A stretch of 64,000 nucleotides of DNA, from the NCBI RefSeq assembly GCF_040581485.1, contig NC_090129.1, forward strand, positions 18,967,264 to 19,031,263, given 5' to 3'. The position numbers and the translations under genes are program-made. Source of the stretch: Linepithema humile (taxonomy: Eukaryota > Arthropoda > Insecta > Hymenoptera > Formicidae). The notes under the pieces were generated by a model. That model saw only the letters and a program-made list of their open reading frames with translations. It ran no database searches and was not told the origin of the DNA. Positions 11,480-26,089 of this stretch are shown here, one piece after another. Positions within the stretch are counted from its first letter, which is position 1; every line of letters begins with the position of its first letter.

Positions 11480-13770
11480 AAAAAATTCCCTGCGAAATAT
11501 AAGGGAAAGGGGAGGGAGAGAGAATTGTAACAAGCGTAGCGCGGATATAAAAGGAGACGTCGGAAGACTCTAAAAGGGAATAAGTCAAACAGATATGTTA
11601 AGGAAAGAAGATGACATAAAAATAAAGTGCTTAAGAATACAAAAGAAACGGAAGCAGACGCGGTTAAAAAGTAACTGGAATAAGGAGGAGAGAAAAAGAA
11701 ACAAGAAACGGCGAAAGGCAAGAGGAGCGATTCTCAGGGCGGGATTGGTGAGGCGGAAGAGGAGGAGGTGGAGGAGGAGGGGGGTGGCGCGGGGGGGGGA
11801 GAGCAGACGAGGGAGAGAGCACGAAGAGAGCAAACATTAATGCCACCTTGCAGACCGCAGATGTTGCACCAATTACAAACCTCATCCTTCCTTCGCAGCC
11901 CGTCCTTTCCTTCCCACCCGGTCTCCGCAAATAGAGAAGGAGAGACAAGGAGGACATATGCCGTATTCAAACTTACCACATCCCGTCGCGTTCGCTGTTC
12001 CTCACCCCCGCCGCCCACTCCCGTTCTCTTTCGCCGCCTCATCTTTTCACTCTCTCCTTTCTACCCGCCGCTCCCTCCCCCGGGGCGATGACATTGGGTT
12101 ATACGCGGTGAAAAGGAAGATGGGGAGAGGGGGGGGGGGAAAGAGACACGGTAGAACACGGAGACGGTGGTCCGACGAAACACGAATTTTCGATTAAATT
12201 TAACACAAGGCGCAAAAGGATGCTAGGGCGCTGCACGATGCTGTTTTAGGGCGATAGAGCAAAACGCGGGACAAAGAAAGAAATAAAGAGGCGGCGGGCG
12301 CGCGGGGAGAGGCGAGGATAAGGGACGGAGAGACAACGCGGACTACAGCGGCGGCTGATATTATTCTTGGGTCTTCCTCGCCGGAGCATTATTAGTTCCG
12401 GCGTGTTAGCATACATGAAATATTGATGTTACAGGGATCTCTTCTACTCCAGTCAACCCTGTTCCCAACTCCTTTCTCTTTCTACCTCGCCTCCGTCTAT
12501 CCATCCGTTCATCCTTTTCGCTCCCTCGCGTAACCACCACTCATGTGTTCCTGTTACGAGCATCACTTCAGTTGCTTCCTCTTTGTTGCCCTTATGTTCA
12601 TTCTTCTGTTCCTTTTCCTTCCCATTCGCGTTCTACCCTAAGCTTTTTTGACAGTAACCGCATGTTTTGATTTCCTAAGTAAACGTCGGAATCTCGAGCA
12701 GCGTGATATATCAAAGTCGAAATCTTTTCTTGTCGAAGCTCACAAGTCCCGGCTTAATTTAAGACCAATTTATTTCTTTTCTTAAGAACTATAAGTATAC
12801 AAACATCTATAGTCGCGTGCACGGCAACACGTTACTTTGATGCAATTTATTGCGTAAATATAGCGAGATTTTTTCCGTATTTTCCGATAATTTTCATATA
12901 ATAGCGAAAGAAGGATTTTTGTTTTCGACAGTCCGATTGTAGATTTTTTTTAGTAATTTCAGGAAACACTTTTGCTCTATCAGCTTTGAGCGGGCTGCTT
13001 ATCCTTCTTCAAACCGCTCTTAAAGCCGCAATCGATTCCCGGGATTCCCCGTGGATCCCCTGGCTCTAGTTAACATCGAAGTTAATCGCCGGAGATTCAA
13101 AGTATGTTACTGGAAAACCCAGTTATGGGATCGCATTTGGTTATACGTGACGCTGGATTGAGTATGTAAATTCGGTAGCGAGTTGAAATTTTACTAGGCT
13201 ATAGGATATACAGATTATAGTTGTATAAAACTTCTGAATCTCTCCGCTCTTCATATATTCACGAAGAATGTTTAATGATAACCATACCGCTGTAAATACA
13301 TTACGGGAGTTAAGACAAATAAATTCGATTATTACATGCGCGAGATTCGCGCTTTAATATTCATTAACATCCATTAATATTCATCCGAAGCCCTTAAACT
13401 TGGAAAATATTCTATTTAATAGACTTCTCCTGTTACCACTTTCAATATTACATCGTCTCGAAATTCTCTTCTCCGTTTCGTTACTTCTGCCTTTTCTTTT
13501 AAACGTGTTTCGCGAAAAAGATGCGAGTGATTGATGCATTCTTCGAACACAGATCAAGATCGAGGAGAACGCTCGTATCTTTTTTCCAAATATATACTCT
13601 CAAGTGCTTCTTACTCATCATATATACTCGCGTGACAGCCGACGACTACGCTACGTTGAAATGCGAAATTGTAAGATCAATTTCAAATAATTCGCGAAAT
13701 TGTAAAGATATACGTTGAGCATTATGTAAATATAAAAAAAGAAGAAAGATGCACCGCTCCGAGTGCTTAC

Positions 13771-13854
13771 CTGACTTGGAATTCTTCTCATTATGAATTG
13801 TCAGCGAACTTGGATTTCCGTAAACAGAGTTATTCGTATCCATGAAATCCCAAT
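13771..13854 (-). CDS. DIP/lachesin-like IgSF protein, stalk exon 2
   Basis: This 84-base, phase 1-1 exon follows a 192-base intron, with acceptor accttcacag and donor GTAAGC. It encodes DWDFMDTNNSVYGNPSSLTI then HNEKNSKS (residues 214-241). NNS (221-223) is a possible N-glycosylation site. The segment is polar, without cysteines or hydrophobic stretches, as expected for a membrane-proximal stalk. It matches no motif I recognise. Like the exons on either side it is a multiple of three and could be a cassette exon. Support comes from clean splice signals, an open frame and exact phase continuity. Confidence 0.85.
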
Positions 13855-14046
13855 CTGTGAAGGTAAACGCACGTTGGAAAATTAGATTCAAGCGACCGAG
13901 TATAATATCGATTGCAGTATATGGAACCATCAAATTTTACGACGCGAGTCGCGATCTTAATAGCGTGATACGGAGTGATTTATCAAGTCTGCCATGATTT
14001 ATGCTTAACTATCGCGAATATGATAGAAATGTGCTTAAAATCTTAC

Positions 14047-14103
14047 CTTTCTTGGAGATCTCCGTGGTAGATGGACTGGGACTGGTGCTTGGCGGCGCGG
14101 ACT
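14047..14103 (-). CDS. DIP/lachesin-like IgSF protein, Ser/Thr/Pro-rich stalk exon 1
   Basis: This 57-base, phase 1-1 exon has a ttgtcgcag acceptor and a GTAAGA donor. Joined to the previous exon it completes a Lys codon and encodes KSAPPSTSPSPSTTEISKK (residues 195-213). Proline/serine/threonine-rich sequence directly after the RLY end of Ig3 is usual in DIPs and forms an extended, probably O-glycosylated stalk between the Ig domains and the membrane. The length is a multiple of three with the same phase on both sides, so skipping it would keep the frame. Low-complexity sequence gives no family signature; the call rests on splice sites, phase, position and composition. Confidence 0.85.
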
Positions 14104-17100
14104 CTGCGACAAAACAAATTTTCATCTTTAATATAAATCTATATTAATGCATCCAAAAAAAATTAACTATAGAATTCTTCGGCAATATGTTTTTACATTC
14201 TTTCCAAAGTGCTTATATAAGAAAAATGAACTTTTTATTCATTTCCTTTACAATTTTCGTGAAAAAATTATTATTTTTAATGTTCTAAAAGAATTTTTTA
14301 AATCTTTTACTCTCAATTGCAATTCATAGCACTCGCTCATTTATTTTCTTATCGTTCTGTCTGGAATTTTCTTATCTAAACGATAATGTAGGATACGTAT
14401 TACGTATCTATCGTTTCAATGTTTTATTTTGAAAACTTTGAAACTATGTTATAACAATTACAATCGTGAAATTAATATATAGAGTTAAACGTTGCGCTAT
14501 TATGCATGAAGTATTTACATGCGATCAGGTAAAAGACTTTTGTCTTTCTAGATTAGGTAAATTTCACACTGTGCGCTGTTATGGATCGCGCCACCTGTTA
14601 CTAACTTCTCCGGCGGAACGTATTAGCCGTCGTGGCGCCGGCCAAGCCGGCCAAACTCTACATCATATTTTACTCCGGTACGCGCACTACCGACATCCAC
14701 ACCTTCCTTCCTCACATGTAACTTATCTCGGGGTATATATCTCAATAATTATTCGTAATTTCACCATTTGTCCTCGGCAACCGCGTCATCGACCGTCATT
14801 TACTACTAAGTGCGTGGCTGTCCACGTGAACATATTTACTGCAGCGATCTTTGCTAAAAGTGGCAGAATACATAATTGTATGCAATAAAGAGAAAATAGA
14901 GTGACCAAAATACTGGTGCAATTAGCAGTCGCCGTTTTTTAACGTTTTACCGGAAGCCTATTAATATAGGCTATTGGTCGTGATAGGTAAAGTGTTAATA
15001 ATTGCGCGAATTCATTAAAATTAATTCATATAGCTTTTGATGGTTTTATAATAATTATTATGCTTATTATTAAAAATATTGCGGTGCCGCGTTAAGTGCG
15101 TGCCATATTGCAAATATGCTGTCTAATTTTACCAATGCAAAATTTAGTTTAATTATTCAGTTATTTTTGTTATACTGATCCATTTTTATTTTTCACATCT
15201 CTTGTACACACTGCTATAAGTATTATTAAATTAATCGTCAATTTTTCATTAATGCAAATAAATTTTTGCACGATTGCACGGCAAAACAAACGTAGATTAA
15301 AAACTGTGCTAAAATATATTTGCGTCCGTTTAAATTCGAATGTGTACGCAAAAAAAGAAATATGCAAACAAAACGGAAGAATTAAAAATAAATTTTAGAA
15401 AAAACATATTCTTAATATCAATATAAACATTAGTTAAATTAAATATCGTGTTTATGGCATCGAATGGCCCATCTATTTTTTTGCAAAATTACAAGGAATA
15501 ATCAAACAGCAGGCAAATTACTTTTGTTCATGCCGCGTCGTGAAAAAGACGATATCTATCGATTCAACAAGCTTTAATACAGACGTGAATGCACACGGCA
15601 AAACAGGTCATTGTTATTTGTCACAAGCGTCTGAGCGATTACCACCGGCAAGGTGGCGGAAAGGGTGCCTCTCCTCGCACGCGATGCACGCTGCGAAGGT
15701 GCGTTCTCTCTAAGGTAAATAGGATAGGATGACAAAGTATGCGCCTCAGCAGACGTGTTTACACACGCGAACGTAATGCAAATATGTAGCCGCCGTCTTT
15801 TCTGTAAGATAATACGTAAATGACTTTCAACCCGTTTTACTCGGCTGGGCGCGATGTTTGCCGCAAAAATTACAACAACGGCATGCCCATGCAACTTTAT
15901 CTCGCGACATTTATCACCGTACATTACACACGCGCGGAAAGGTGTGCACATCAAGTAATATATCTTTTATCATAGAAAATCATAGAAGATGTGAAAGCGC
16001 ACCGCGTTCATCATCACCGTCGTCGGTCGTGCGAGTTCTTTACGCACGAAAATCAATATATTTCGATATTCGAGCGAGAAAATTACGATTCTTGGGAATT
16101 ATCATCATTCCTCGTCATGGTTATTACGAGGACATTATCCAGTTTTATAGATATAAATATGGCACGCGCGGTGGATGAAATTCATTTATCACTTTTGCAA
16201 GTCACCGATGGAAGGCAGAGAGATTAAAGCTGAGAGCGCAATGAGGAAAAAGCGAGATAGCAGAAGAAAGTGAGATAGAGCGGGGGCGCGGGGGAGGAAG
16301 GAGAGGAAAAAGAGCAGGAGAGGGAAAGAGAGAGAGAAAGTAAGGCAGCGACTTTTCACCTTTGATTTATCGCGCTAACTTTTATTTTCCTCAGGAGATA
16401 TTAAAACCCGTTGTCCTGACCATTTAGCTTCACTGCGCTGATTGATGATTGAACCAGTTAACGCGCCTCTGCCGACGAATCAACTCTTTCATTATGCCCG
16501 ATTAATATGGCGTGTGTCTTTAACGAACCAGAGTCGAGAAATGCGGGGAAACTCGATTGCCATTTAATCAATTCAAAGAGTTCAATGTATCGAGATTGGT
16601 ACTTTGATACGGGTCGCAATGGGTAACTCTCTGATCGTTAACGGTGACCGTTCAAAATTATTACGAAAATTCGTCACAAACGAACACGACAAATTGTGCT
16701 ATTTTTTTTTAATTTAACAGTAATTTTGCAAGGAAATATTGTAAGAAGTGGAATTCGATAGAAACATTGTAAAAAGAACAAACACTTTGCGTTTGCTCCG
16801 CTCAAAGTTTGTATGTTTTCGTCTTTTCGTCGTTAGTGAGCGAGGAGAACTCATTACAATCTTAAGACGCCTTAATTAGTCTAATAGCATCATCCCTTTT
16901 CATCGGTACGTCACTAACGCTCCGTTTCTCCCTTTCCCATCCGCTCATCTGCCTGCCATCCAATTTCCCCTTCCACCGTGCGGCTACAACGAGTACGCAA
17001 GACGTTCAAATATTGTCTAGTGTAAATGTTATTCATTGCGCGAGTAATTGTTAGCGTATCCTAGTGTAGAATGAATTACGTACAACTGGGGAAACCAATG

Positions 17101-20100
17101 AATCCATTTGTAGAATGTACCAAGACGTATAATAAATTTACAGCATCAAAGTTGATCTAGATAAGCTGAACTAGACGCGTTAGAAAATTGAAAATTGAAT
17201 AATAATAACACGGGGAATTTTTAAGAATTATTTTTAACTATTTTTAACAAGTGTCATTGTTTCAAAGTATTGAATTGAGAGCGAAATCAAAAAGTATGCA
17301 ACATTATTTAAAACGCGAGATATTTCCAACCTACTCGAAGCTTTCAGATATAATTCCTTTAACCGATTCGAAAATAATTTGTCTTTAGAAAATATTAAAA
17401 ATCTTGAAGATTATTTTTTTATGCACGTTCCAATTTCTAATACAGATATTTTTGTGTAAATGAGCTTTAAGTTAAATTCCAATAGAATAAATTTAAACTA
17501 AATAACGAATAGAATCATACTCTTCATTGTCTTTTCTCGAATTGAGCACGCCAAAAATATTCCGCATCCTCAATTGTTTGCTTATTGAAAATTGTTTTTT
17601 CGATATTCCATATTTTTTTATTTTAATTCTTCCTCATTTTTATCGCGAAAAAATGTATTTTGAGCTGACCTAACTCTGGTAGAGAACGATGGATTTCAAA
17701 CGTTCCACATGATATTATATATTTTTATTGCATATCGAAATGTACGTAACTTAATTACACGCGGCCTGAATTGTAAATCAATCATCGTACGCGGATGCGC
17801 TAGAGCAGGTCCGATGCCACCAATCGTCAATGCTGCCATTATTGCGGTCGGACCGCGATCATTAACTAAATCGACGTTGGATCCGTAGGAAATAATTTGC
17901 CGTAGGCGTCATCGAATCTCGTCGCGGCCTCCGACAAGCAGGAAATTGCCAGCTTCGTTGGGTTACGATCGCGTAACCCAATTCCCGCGAAACAATGGCC
18001 GGGCTACCGATGCTTTTGTCAGCAGCTGCCCGCTACACGACTGTAATTACTCGTGACGAAATCCCTCACTAACATATCGATCGAAGACGGCCGACCGTTT
18101 GATCCAATTAGCGATAGGGTCAGATGTATGTATACACAGGTTGTATTAACACCCTGCCGGCGCGCATCTTCGCCCGTCATCGACCCCGCGCCGTCTTCTC
18201 AAACGCAGAGTCAAAGTCCTCTTTGATAATTACCGGCGTACGGTTCGTCACATTAACACGTCCTGCGCATCGATCCATTAACACGCCAACCGAGGTGAGT
18301 CTCAAGGCGGATGTTGCAACGATCCGCCTTGATACCCCCTGGGATTACACCGAGCCACTGGCTGCGAGAGATCTGGCTTCCTCTACGACGTGTTGCCGGC
18401 GTGTCGCGTCGCGTCCCATACGTGACAAAGGAGCGGGAGAGCGAACGCAGCGTGTGTGCGAGTTTTCTCTCGAGCCAGAGCGAACGCGGCGGCGGTATCC
18501 CCGGCGTAAGATTCCTTTTATGACGAGTTTCACGTTTTGTGTCGAGCTTCTGGTAAATAGGTCCCTTAACGATCAAAAGGGTCGCGGTGGCTAGTAACAT
18601 AGTTATAATTCTATCAAGTCGCTTGCCTTTGTCCGGCGCCCGTATTTCCAAACGGTGATCCCGATAAAGTAGCCGTTGGTGCCCGCGCCGGAAGGCATTT
18701 TCCTCGCGGAGCGTAGTCGTCGTCCGAACGGAAGGGCGTGGATGCGCGCGGTTAAAGGTAGCTAAAGGCAACTCTCTCTCGTCGGTGGAGACGAGAAGAG
18801 AGCGAGAGACCGTGGCAGGGCAGGACGGGGGGGAGGGAGAAGAAGTGGAGAATTAGTATGCGGCGGCTGTCACGGCGCCATACCCCAACTGCGGCGCCTT
18901 CCTGCACCTTTTGCCCAACCCTGGACCACCCGGGCCAGACCGTTAATTTTCCATCCCGTGACTCCAATCAATCTTAGCGCCGTCAGCGGGTCTCCCTTAT
19001 GGCGATACCCCGCGGCCCTTTCCCACTCCTTTGGCTCTCGATACGTTACCGTCTGCCACCTCGGATCCCGCCGCCCCGCCGCTGTCATTTCCGGCTTCCT
19101 GATTTCGACGCGCGACTACTAAATACTCGACGACACGTCGTCGTTTGTCCGACTGGCCTGATGTATGCGCTAACCGGACTATTGTTTGATTGCCGTAGCC
19201 AATAGAGGAAATTTCAATTTTGCATCACTAAAACCCAACGGATTAATTCGTCAACGCGACTTTTTTCATACTACTGGGCATTCTGCACTTGAGAGTGAAA
19301 AAAGAAATTGATGAAATTTCATTTATAAATTCGCAATCATTTATATCGCGAATAATTCGCATTGTTATAAGTATGTTTCTTGCAGCAATGAATTATTTTT
19401 CGCCGTTTGAAAGAATTATTCAATTAATATTATTTTAGCAAGAATTTTAATAATTGTATCCAATTTTGCGCGATACCATTATTATTAAATTATGCATTAT
19501 ATTTTAATTAGCATGTTTTCGAGAAAATAAAATTTTTTAAATTCTCTTCTAATTGATTTTTTTTAATTCTAGGTTATTATCATATTTGGTGTGTACATTC
19601 TGCTATTCGATACTTTTCTACGAAGCAATTGAGAACCGAGATGCAGTTAATTCGATGCGGAATTACTTTCGCTATTGCTAAGCAACCGCTCTCGTTCAAA
19701 ATAACAACTACGAGAGCTCTCTCCCGGCGAAACATCGAGGATTATTATTGTCTGAGTTCTCTATCCATATTATCTGCTTTCGACACGCGCCTCGGGGCTC
19801 ATCCTGTCGCGAGTGAAGATTCGCGCAACACGTAGGGTAATCGGTAAGTGTGTAAATGGAACGCCAACTTTAACAAAGTACGCCAATGAGATGATTGATT
19901 TAGGTATTAGAACGCTACTTTAGTAAAGTTTAAATAGCTAGTTTTTTTTTTTTACTTGCATATATATACAATTCAACGACGACTACGTAAACTCGGTAAA
20001 TAATCACGCGATGTTCTTAGGAACAAAATTATTATCATCAAATATACAAAGTCTTCGAAGCGCAAATAAACGTTTCTCGTTATAATTAACGCGATGCGTT

Positions 20101-21370
20101 GATAAATAAAGGTAGGAAAATTAGTGAACGCATCGCCGCGCTTCGAAAGACAAACGCGCGATACTCTCGCAGCGTCTCGGAGATCTATGGAAAACTTATA
20201 TTTTACGGCGCGGAATGAAATCGCGTCGACGTCTGAGGAGCGGGTAGCGACAAACCGCAAGGACGGATTTTGGATTCCAGCGAATTCACCGAACGAGAAC
20301 TAACATTGGCTTTTCCTCGAAGGCATCGTCTTCGCGGATTTTATGGAAATATTTTCTCCTCCTACGAGGATTTTCTTTTTAACGCGGGTTCCGTTTTCCT
20401 CCTTCTGCTCTACGCCCTCCTCGACCCCCTCCCTCCCTTTAATCGCATTACCGTACGTAGATACATATTTCCATTTGCCGAACTGTTCGATGTCGATTGA
20501 GGTTCGATGTCGGTTGGGCCTTTTTGCCATCCCCGCGGACGTCTCATCTTTCGCCTATTTACGTGTTGTACATCGCCAATGTCATTGATAATTGAAAGTC
20601 TCGCTCATTAAACGAACGTAAAAGTAACTTTTGCATCATTTTCGCATTTATTATATGTTTAATCTCATTTCTCGAGATGTAAGAAAAACTTTGGTATACA
20701 GAAATGGAATGAATTAGTGGAAATAATTATATAGCAGACTTGTAGATTAGTTATTTAATCTTATTTAATTACTGCTGCATTACAAGATATTCTTTGGAAA
20801 ATGTGAAATTAATTTCAAAACTTTTAGTCAGCGATTTATTTTCTCATCAGATCAAATATTATTTGATTTTTTCACTCTTGTACCGAATCTTCTTTATCCG
20901 AATTAGCACTCGTCTCGCGAAGAGAAGACACGTAAGAGCCATCGGCAGGGTGGGACAAAGTTACGGCGCATTAGTTTGTTTAAGAGACAGAAGCCGGAGG
21001 GTTGCAGCCGCCCGGCGGCGATGTTACTGGCCGTTTGAGGAACGACTTTCGGAATCGACTTTCCTGCCGGAGCGAAGAGAAGTTTGGCAATTTCCTTGGG
21101 CTAATCTGCTGGTCGGTCAGCATTGAGATGCTGCGGGGGTTACTATCGCAAGAAGACTGGACGAAGAGAAAAGAAAAAAAAAGGGAGAAAGAGAGAGAGA
21201 GAGAAAGGTGTAGCGGCATGGCGGGTTGATCCATCGACCACGAACGTCGGGTGGTCCCATGAATTATACAAGCGACTCTCCATCGCTCTCTCATTTGGTA
21301 TCTCTTTCTCAGAGATATCCCCCGCGGGGCCGGCGAGTGAACGAGAGCTTCAAGAGAAAGGGGCTGAATG

Positions 21371-21373
21371 AGC

Positions 21374-21401
<28 letters not shown>
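21371..21401. repeat. GA microsatellite
   Basis: (AG)n with short interruptions; a second, shorter GA tract lies at about 21187-21206. Confidence 0.95.
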
Positions 21402-21404
<3 letters not shown>

Positions 21405-22152
21405 GGCGAAGCAGAACCCTCTTTTCTTTGGAAAAGAAAAGAGAGACAAACAGAAAGGAGACGCGGATGCGTGCCAGAGTGATCCGAACTTACACGTCTC
21501 CGCCGACTGTCTCGACGTGACAACGAGCGACTGTCCAATAAAGGATGACAATTAAAGCTGACACAGACGGCGACACTTTTTCTTTCATTATCCCGGGCGC
21601 GTCCGCCGGCGGAAACGCAACTGATAGGGACCGCAGAAAGAATCCCTGGATTGATGGGTTCCAGTTTGGAACGGCTTTTATAGGTGTTAGCTTGCTTTGC
21701 GTGGCTCGTCGCAATAGAATGTAAGTCTTTTTTCCCTCTTTGTCGGTCATTTGTTTTCGGCCGTCCCCTTCGATTTAACCGGCGACAATATTGCGGCGTC
21801 GTGTTCCATTTTTGACGGTATTTTAATTATTCCTAAGTATCCGCGACGTCGAATTTACATAAACACCGTCTTAACGCAATAATAGTAATTCGCGGAATCT
21901 TCCGGTTACTTAGGTTACGTAAAATGATACGCGAATCTATTATCTATTATCGTTGTCGAAAATAACGTTCCTGAATAATTTGAAATATCGACAAATATCG
22001 TTAGCAAGGTGCAGAATATGACAGCACATATCATCGCATCCTCCCGCCTGTGAATCAAGTTACAGCGTGAGATCTATTACATTTGACAGAGCGTGAAATG
22101 TAAAACCAAAGATCCAATTTTTAGATGTAATACACAGTTTTAAATATAGAAA

Positions 22153-22155
<3 letters not shown>

Positions 22156-22197
<42 letters not shown>
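22156..22197. repeat. GA microsatellite, 21 perfect units
   Basis: The longest perfect dinucleotide repeat in the window, 42 bases without interruption. Confidence 0.97.
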
Positions 22198-22199
<2 letters not shown>

Positions 22200-25100
22200 G
22201 AATTTTAGCATTTAGAAAATAACATGGATTGTTGGATTTCGCATTAGCCACTCTTACCGATATTTCGAACGCATGAAAAACAGCGTATGCTGTGGAAATC
22301 CAAATTTTTATAAAAATTTTATTACAACACACTATACGCGCGTATCTAATTTTTTTATGCCACAAAAAAATATGCAGAACAATACCTAGTGTACACTGCG
22401 GAAACAATAATGGCTTAATAAAAAATGGATACACGTGAAACAACTAAATACGTATTGATACGTTCATGCAAAGCAGTTGTTAGTTCCCGAAGATATTTCC
22501 CGCCGATTTTTCCGCTGACCTATTTTTACGGTTTTGCACGTCGCGACAAATCCGTACAATCTCTCATAAAAAGTACTTGTCGCTCGTTCCCACGCTTATA
22601 CATACGCAAATATGTGTGCACGCATATTGTCCGCGAGTGCGGTGAGAACGAGACATTTAACGAATTTACCTTTCAGGAAGTGTAACGAAGCAGTGTCCGC
22701 TACTCCGCAATTAATTCAACCGTGCGGCCATTAAAAATACACCACGTGAAATTTGCACAGTAAAGAGACAAAAATGCGTTGGGAAACCGGCAACTCTCTC
22801 CGCTGCACCGCATCGAGGCGTGAAGTTAATTTCCCCTCGTCGTCGTTCTAAGATTTTCTCACTTTCGGAAATGTGCCACAAAGTTGCTATGAATATTCAT
22901 GATTGCCCCAAGAATATGGAAAATCGTTCGGGATGCACTAATAGATTTCGTGACTCAATTCTACAAGCGAAACGTACGATCGGTCCTCATTTTCGCCGTT
23001 GATTGACGCCGCAACTTTAGAATTTGCAAAATAGCGCGTGATTTTTTTTCACTCCGCAATCAGAATAAAGCATACAGCGAATTTAGGTAACAATGCCACC
23101 GTTCATAATTACTTCGCATGTATAGAGAAATGCGTCCATTAAAAATGGACTCCCAATTTCCAGGACGTGGAAGTGAGAATGCCGTGTCGCGACACCAGCG
23201 CACATTACTTCCGATTATGCAATATTAGTGCGTTATAATAACGTGGATTAATTTTGTTTAAATGAAGTCATTTAGGTTACATAATATAATATATATATTA
23301 CACCGTTATGCGCGAACCATTTTTTTCGCAATTATCATCTCGCACTTCAACATACAGATCATTTTTAATACATATTTTGTTATCGCATTTTAAAGTGCGG
23401 TTTCTAAAAATTTTTAATAACTCTAAAAGCACGACGACGGCTAAGCGCATTTTTTTTCTCGTGCTTTCCTTGAGAGATTTTTATTTTTTAAAGTCGATAA
23501 GCAAATAAATAAATATCAATGTTTGCGGTGAGGGTATCGGCAAAGTTACAGTGCCATGGTTGCTGGAACGGCGCAGTTTCGTAGCTAGCAAACGAGAGTG
23601 TAAGATTGCTCGTCCATTGCATCATAAATAATTTATTGAATCGGGGGGGTTAGTAAGAATCGCGACTCAACGAGGAGGACAAAAGTTTCAAAGCGACCCC
23701 GAGGCTCTCCACGTTAAAGTTTCGGCCATGCGGCACGAACTCATGCCCCGAAGGCAGACAGCGGGTCTCCATACAACCCGGTACAAAATTTTTACGCCTC
23801 TGCGCACTGACGAAGTTATAGAAAGGTGTGCTCTATCGGTGGGGCGTCCCGTTTTGTGTCTGCCGAGTTTGCGGAAGTCTGATCAATTCATAATTAAAGC
23901 GACCGAGGGTAATAGAGAACTTTGCGGTATCGCGCCGTCTAAAAGTGTTCGCTACCGTGCAAGTAGTTATGTTCGCTCGCCTTCCGAAATAAAGAATTCA
24001 TTGGCAAATTCCTCGAACGGGAAGTCTCACGCGATTTCTACTGTAAATTATACTGCAGGTTAAATCCTGCAGAATTGCAGTCACCCGTGAATTTATACTG
24101 CGTACTCGCCCGCGCTATTGTTACTTATCGCTTTTGCTGCAATAACGTGAACAATCTTCATTTCGCTGAAACGGCTTTAAAAAAATGCTTAATTACGATA
24201 GCATTTATAACTTACGCAATCAAACAAAAAAAATTTTTTTTTTAAATACTCTTTCAATGGAAATATAATAGCACGAAACAATTATCATCGATCAACATCG
24301 AATGTTGATTACGCTTCGTGAATGAAATATTATTTACGAATAAATAAATATTCTATAATTGTCAGATGAATCTCTTTTCATCGTTTCATGCAATCAATTT
24401 TTTGCGAGTTATTACGTTTCGATAATCTGGCATATGCGTGCCACTTATAAATGATGAACGAGGCGCGCATGTGTATAATGTAGCGCGCGTAAGCAATTAC
24501 GTAATTATCATGCTACTGTAACCAACTGATCAGCAGAGATCAATAGTAGTAAGTCACGCGATTGCTCTGACGGCTCCGTCTTAGATCAGGATCACTTAGG
24601 ATCGTCACGAGCCGATGTAAACATCAATATGTTTGTGCAAATAAATCGAAGTGGATTGAAAGTTTCGTTTGAGAAGACTGAGATTCTAGCACTTCTGATA
24701 AACTTAAGATTATTGATATCAGATAATTAATTTGCGAGATATCATTAATTGCAAAAATAAAATTAACTCTTTTGGAATTATCATCGATTACTTGCCAAAA
24801 ATAACATTAACTTTTTCCGGAGTTACGGCGATATAAAAATACGAAACAGTTGTTGCCAGCTGACGCGTCGAATCCATAGATTAGGGTGGCGTGTGTGTAC
24901 ATGTGTATGTGTGCTCTGCGGCCGCAACAAACTTTATCAGACGGCGTACATTTACGCCGCTAGTGTCGAAAGAGCAAACGGAACATATTTGTGTTTCGTA
25001 ATCTGCAATATTCGCAATAATCGTGCAAAAATTACTCGAGAGATCTCGAATGCTAATATGGCTGGAAAAAAAAATGAGAATGAATATTTCTTCACAGCAC

Positions 25101-26089
25101 TTCGGATAAGTTAAGAATATAACTTCGCGGAATATCTCTCCGTGAATATCAGCGAGAAAATGCTTCCCCAGCAACGTTTCCAAATCTAAATGAGATTTTC
25201 GGCGAAATTCGTTCCTCCTTGTAAGTTCCTTCCTTCTAGCGAGCAAAATTGTGCTAAGTGTCGTTGTGTTACCGGATGGTTCGGGTTGCATGTGTGAAAA
25301 GAGTTTTACAACAAATTTATCAAAGTCACGCCCGGCTGCGATTTCGTTTGCATCTTACGCGTTGAAGAATTCGTTAGTGAAATTCTCAAATCCACAAATG
25401 AAAAGAGCTCATGGAACTTTGCGAGCCACGATACCGCGACCGCGAAAGTTTTCAAAGTCCGACAACTCAGTATAGATTTGCGGGAGGAATTTGAGACAAC
25501 GGGAAGTTTTCCGTTTGCGAGAATTTCATCAAGAGCTTGTTAAGTATTAAAGAATTTTTATCGTCGTGAGTCACGTTGTAATTGCCCTGCGAATTACAAT
25601 TGCAGACGTTGAGAATTTAAAGATTGTAACAAATCAATCGCTAAAACAATGCAGTTTGTAAAAATAACAACAATTATAATGATTTATGTACAAATAAGAA
25701 GCCTAAATGGCTTTGAGCAGGATGAACAAAATTTGATACACTTTTTACCGGCGCGCTCGGTAATTTTGAGAAACTCGTAAAGAGTAATAACTAATTATTT
25801 AAATACAGTTTGTAATCGCTGGAAAGTAAGTTACGAGTATAAAAAAGTAAAAAAAATTGCGGCGGTACATTTATACCACATGCTTTTCCCGACAGACCGC
25901 GCATAAAAAGATAATACTCTATGCATAAGCAAGCATGTCCGAATTAAGGGAGCGAAAAATGATATTATAAAGGCCGACAAAGCGCCCGCGTAACGGCCGT
26001 TTATTAAATCCGCGTCTTAGCGACGACACAGAGTGGTTGAATCGGCGCGCGACGCGGCAAGGTTGGACGTTGCATTATGTATACGATGC

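Larger units (their letters stand above)
6887..13770 (-). other. Intron between stalk exons 2 and 3 (6.9 kb)
   Basis: This intron contains a GC- and CpG-rich section at about 8040-8800 with a CGC-repeat, a perfect 18-bp palindrome at 10732-10749, a 21-base G run at 11459-11479 and a strong purine/pyrimidine asymmetric domain from about 11440 to 12330. No protein-coding or RNA gene could be supported. Confidence 0.8.

Noticed and set aside
18124..18771. Overlapping open frames of 156 (plus) and 172 (minus) codons
   Set aside because: Both strands are open because the region is GC- and CpG-rich and stop-poor; neither translation has a recognisable motif or splice context.
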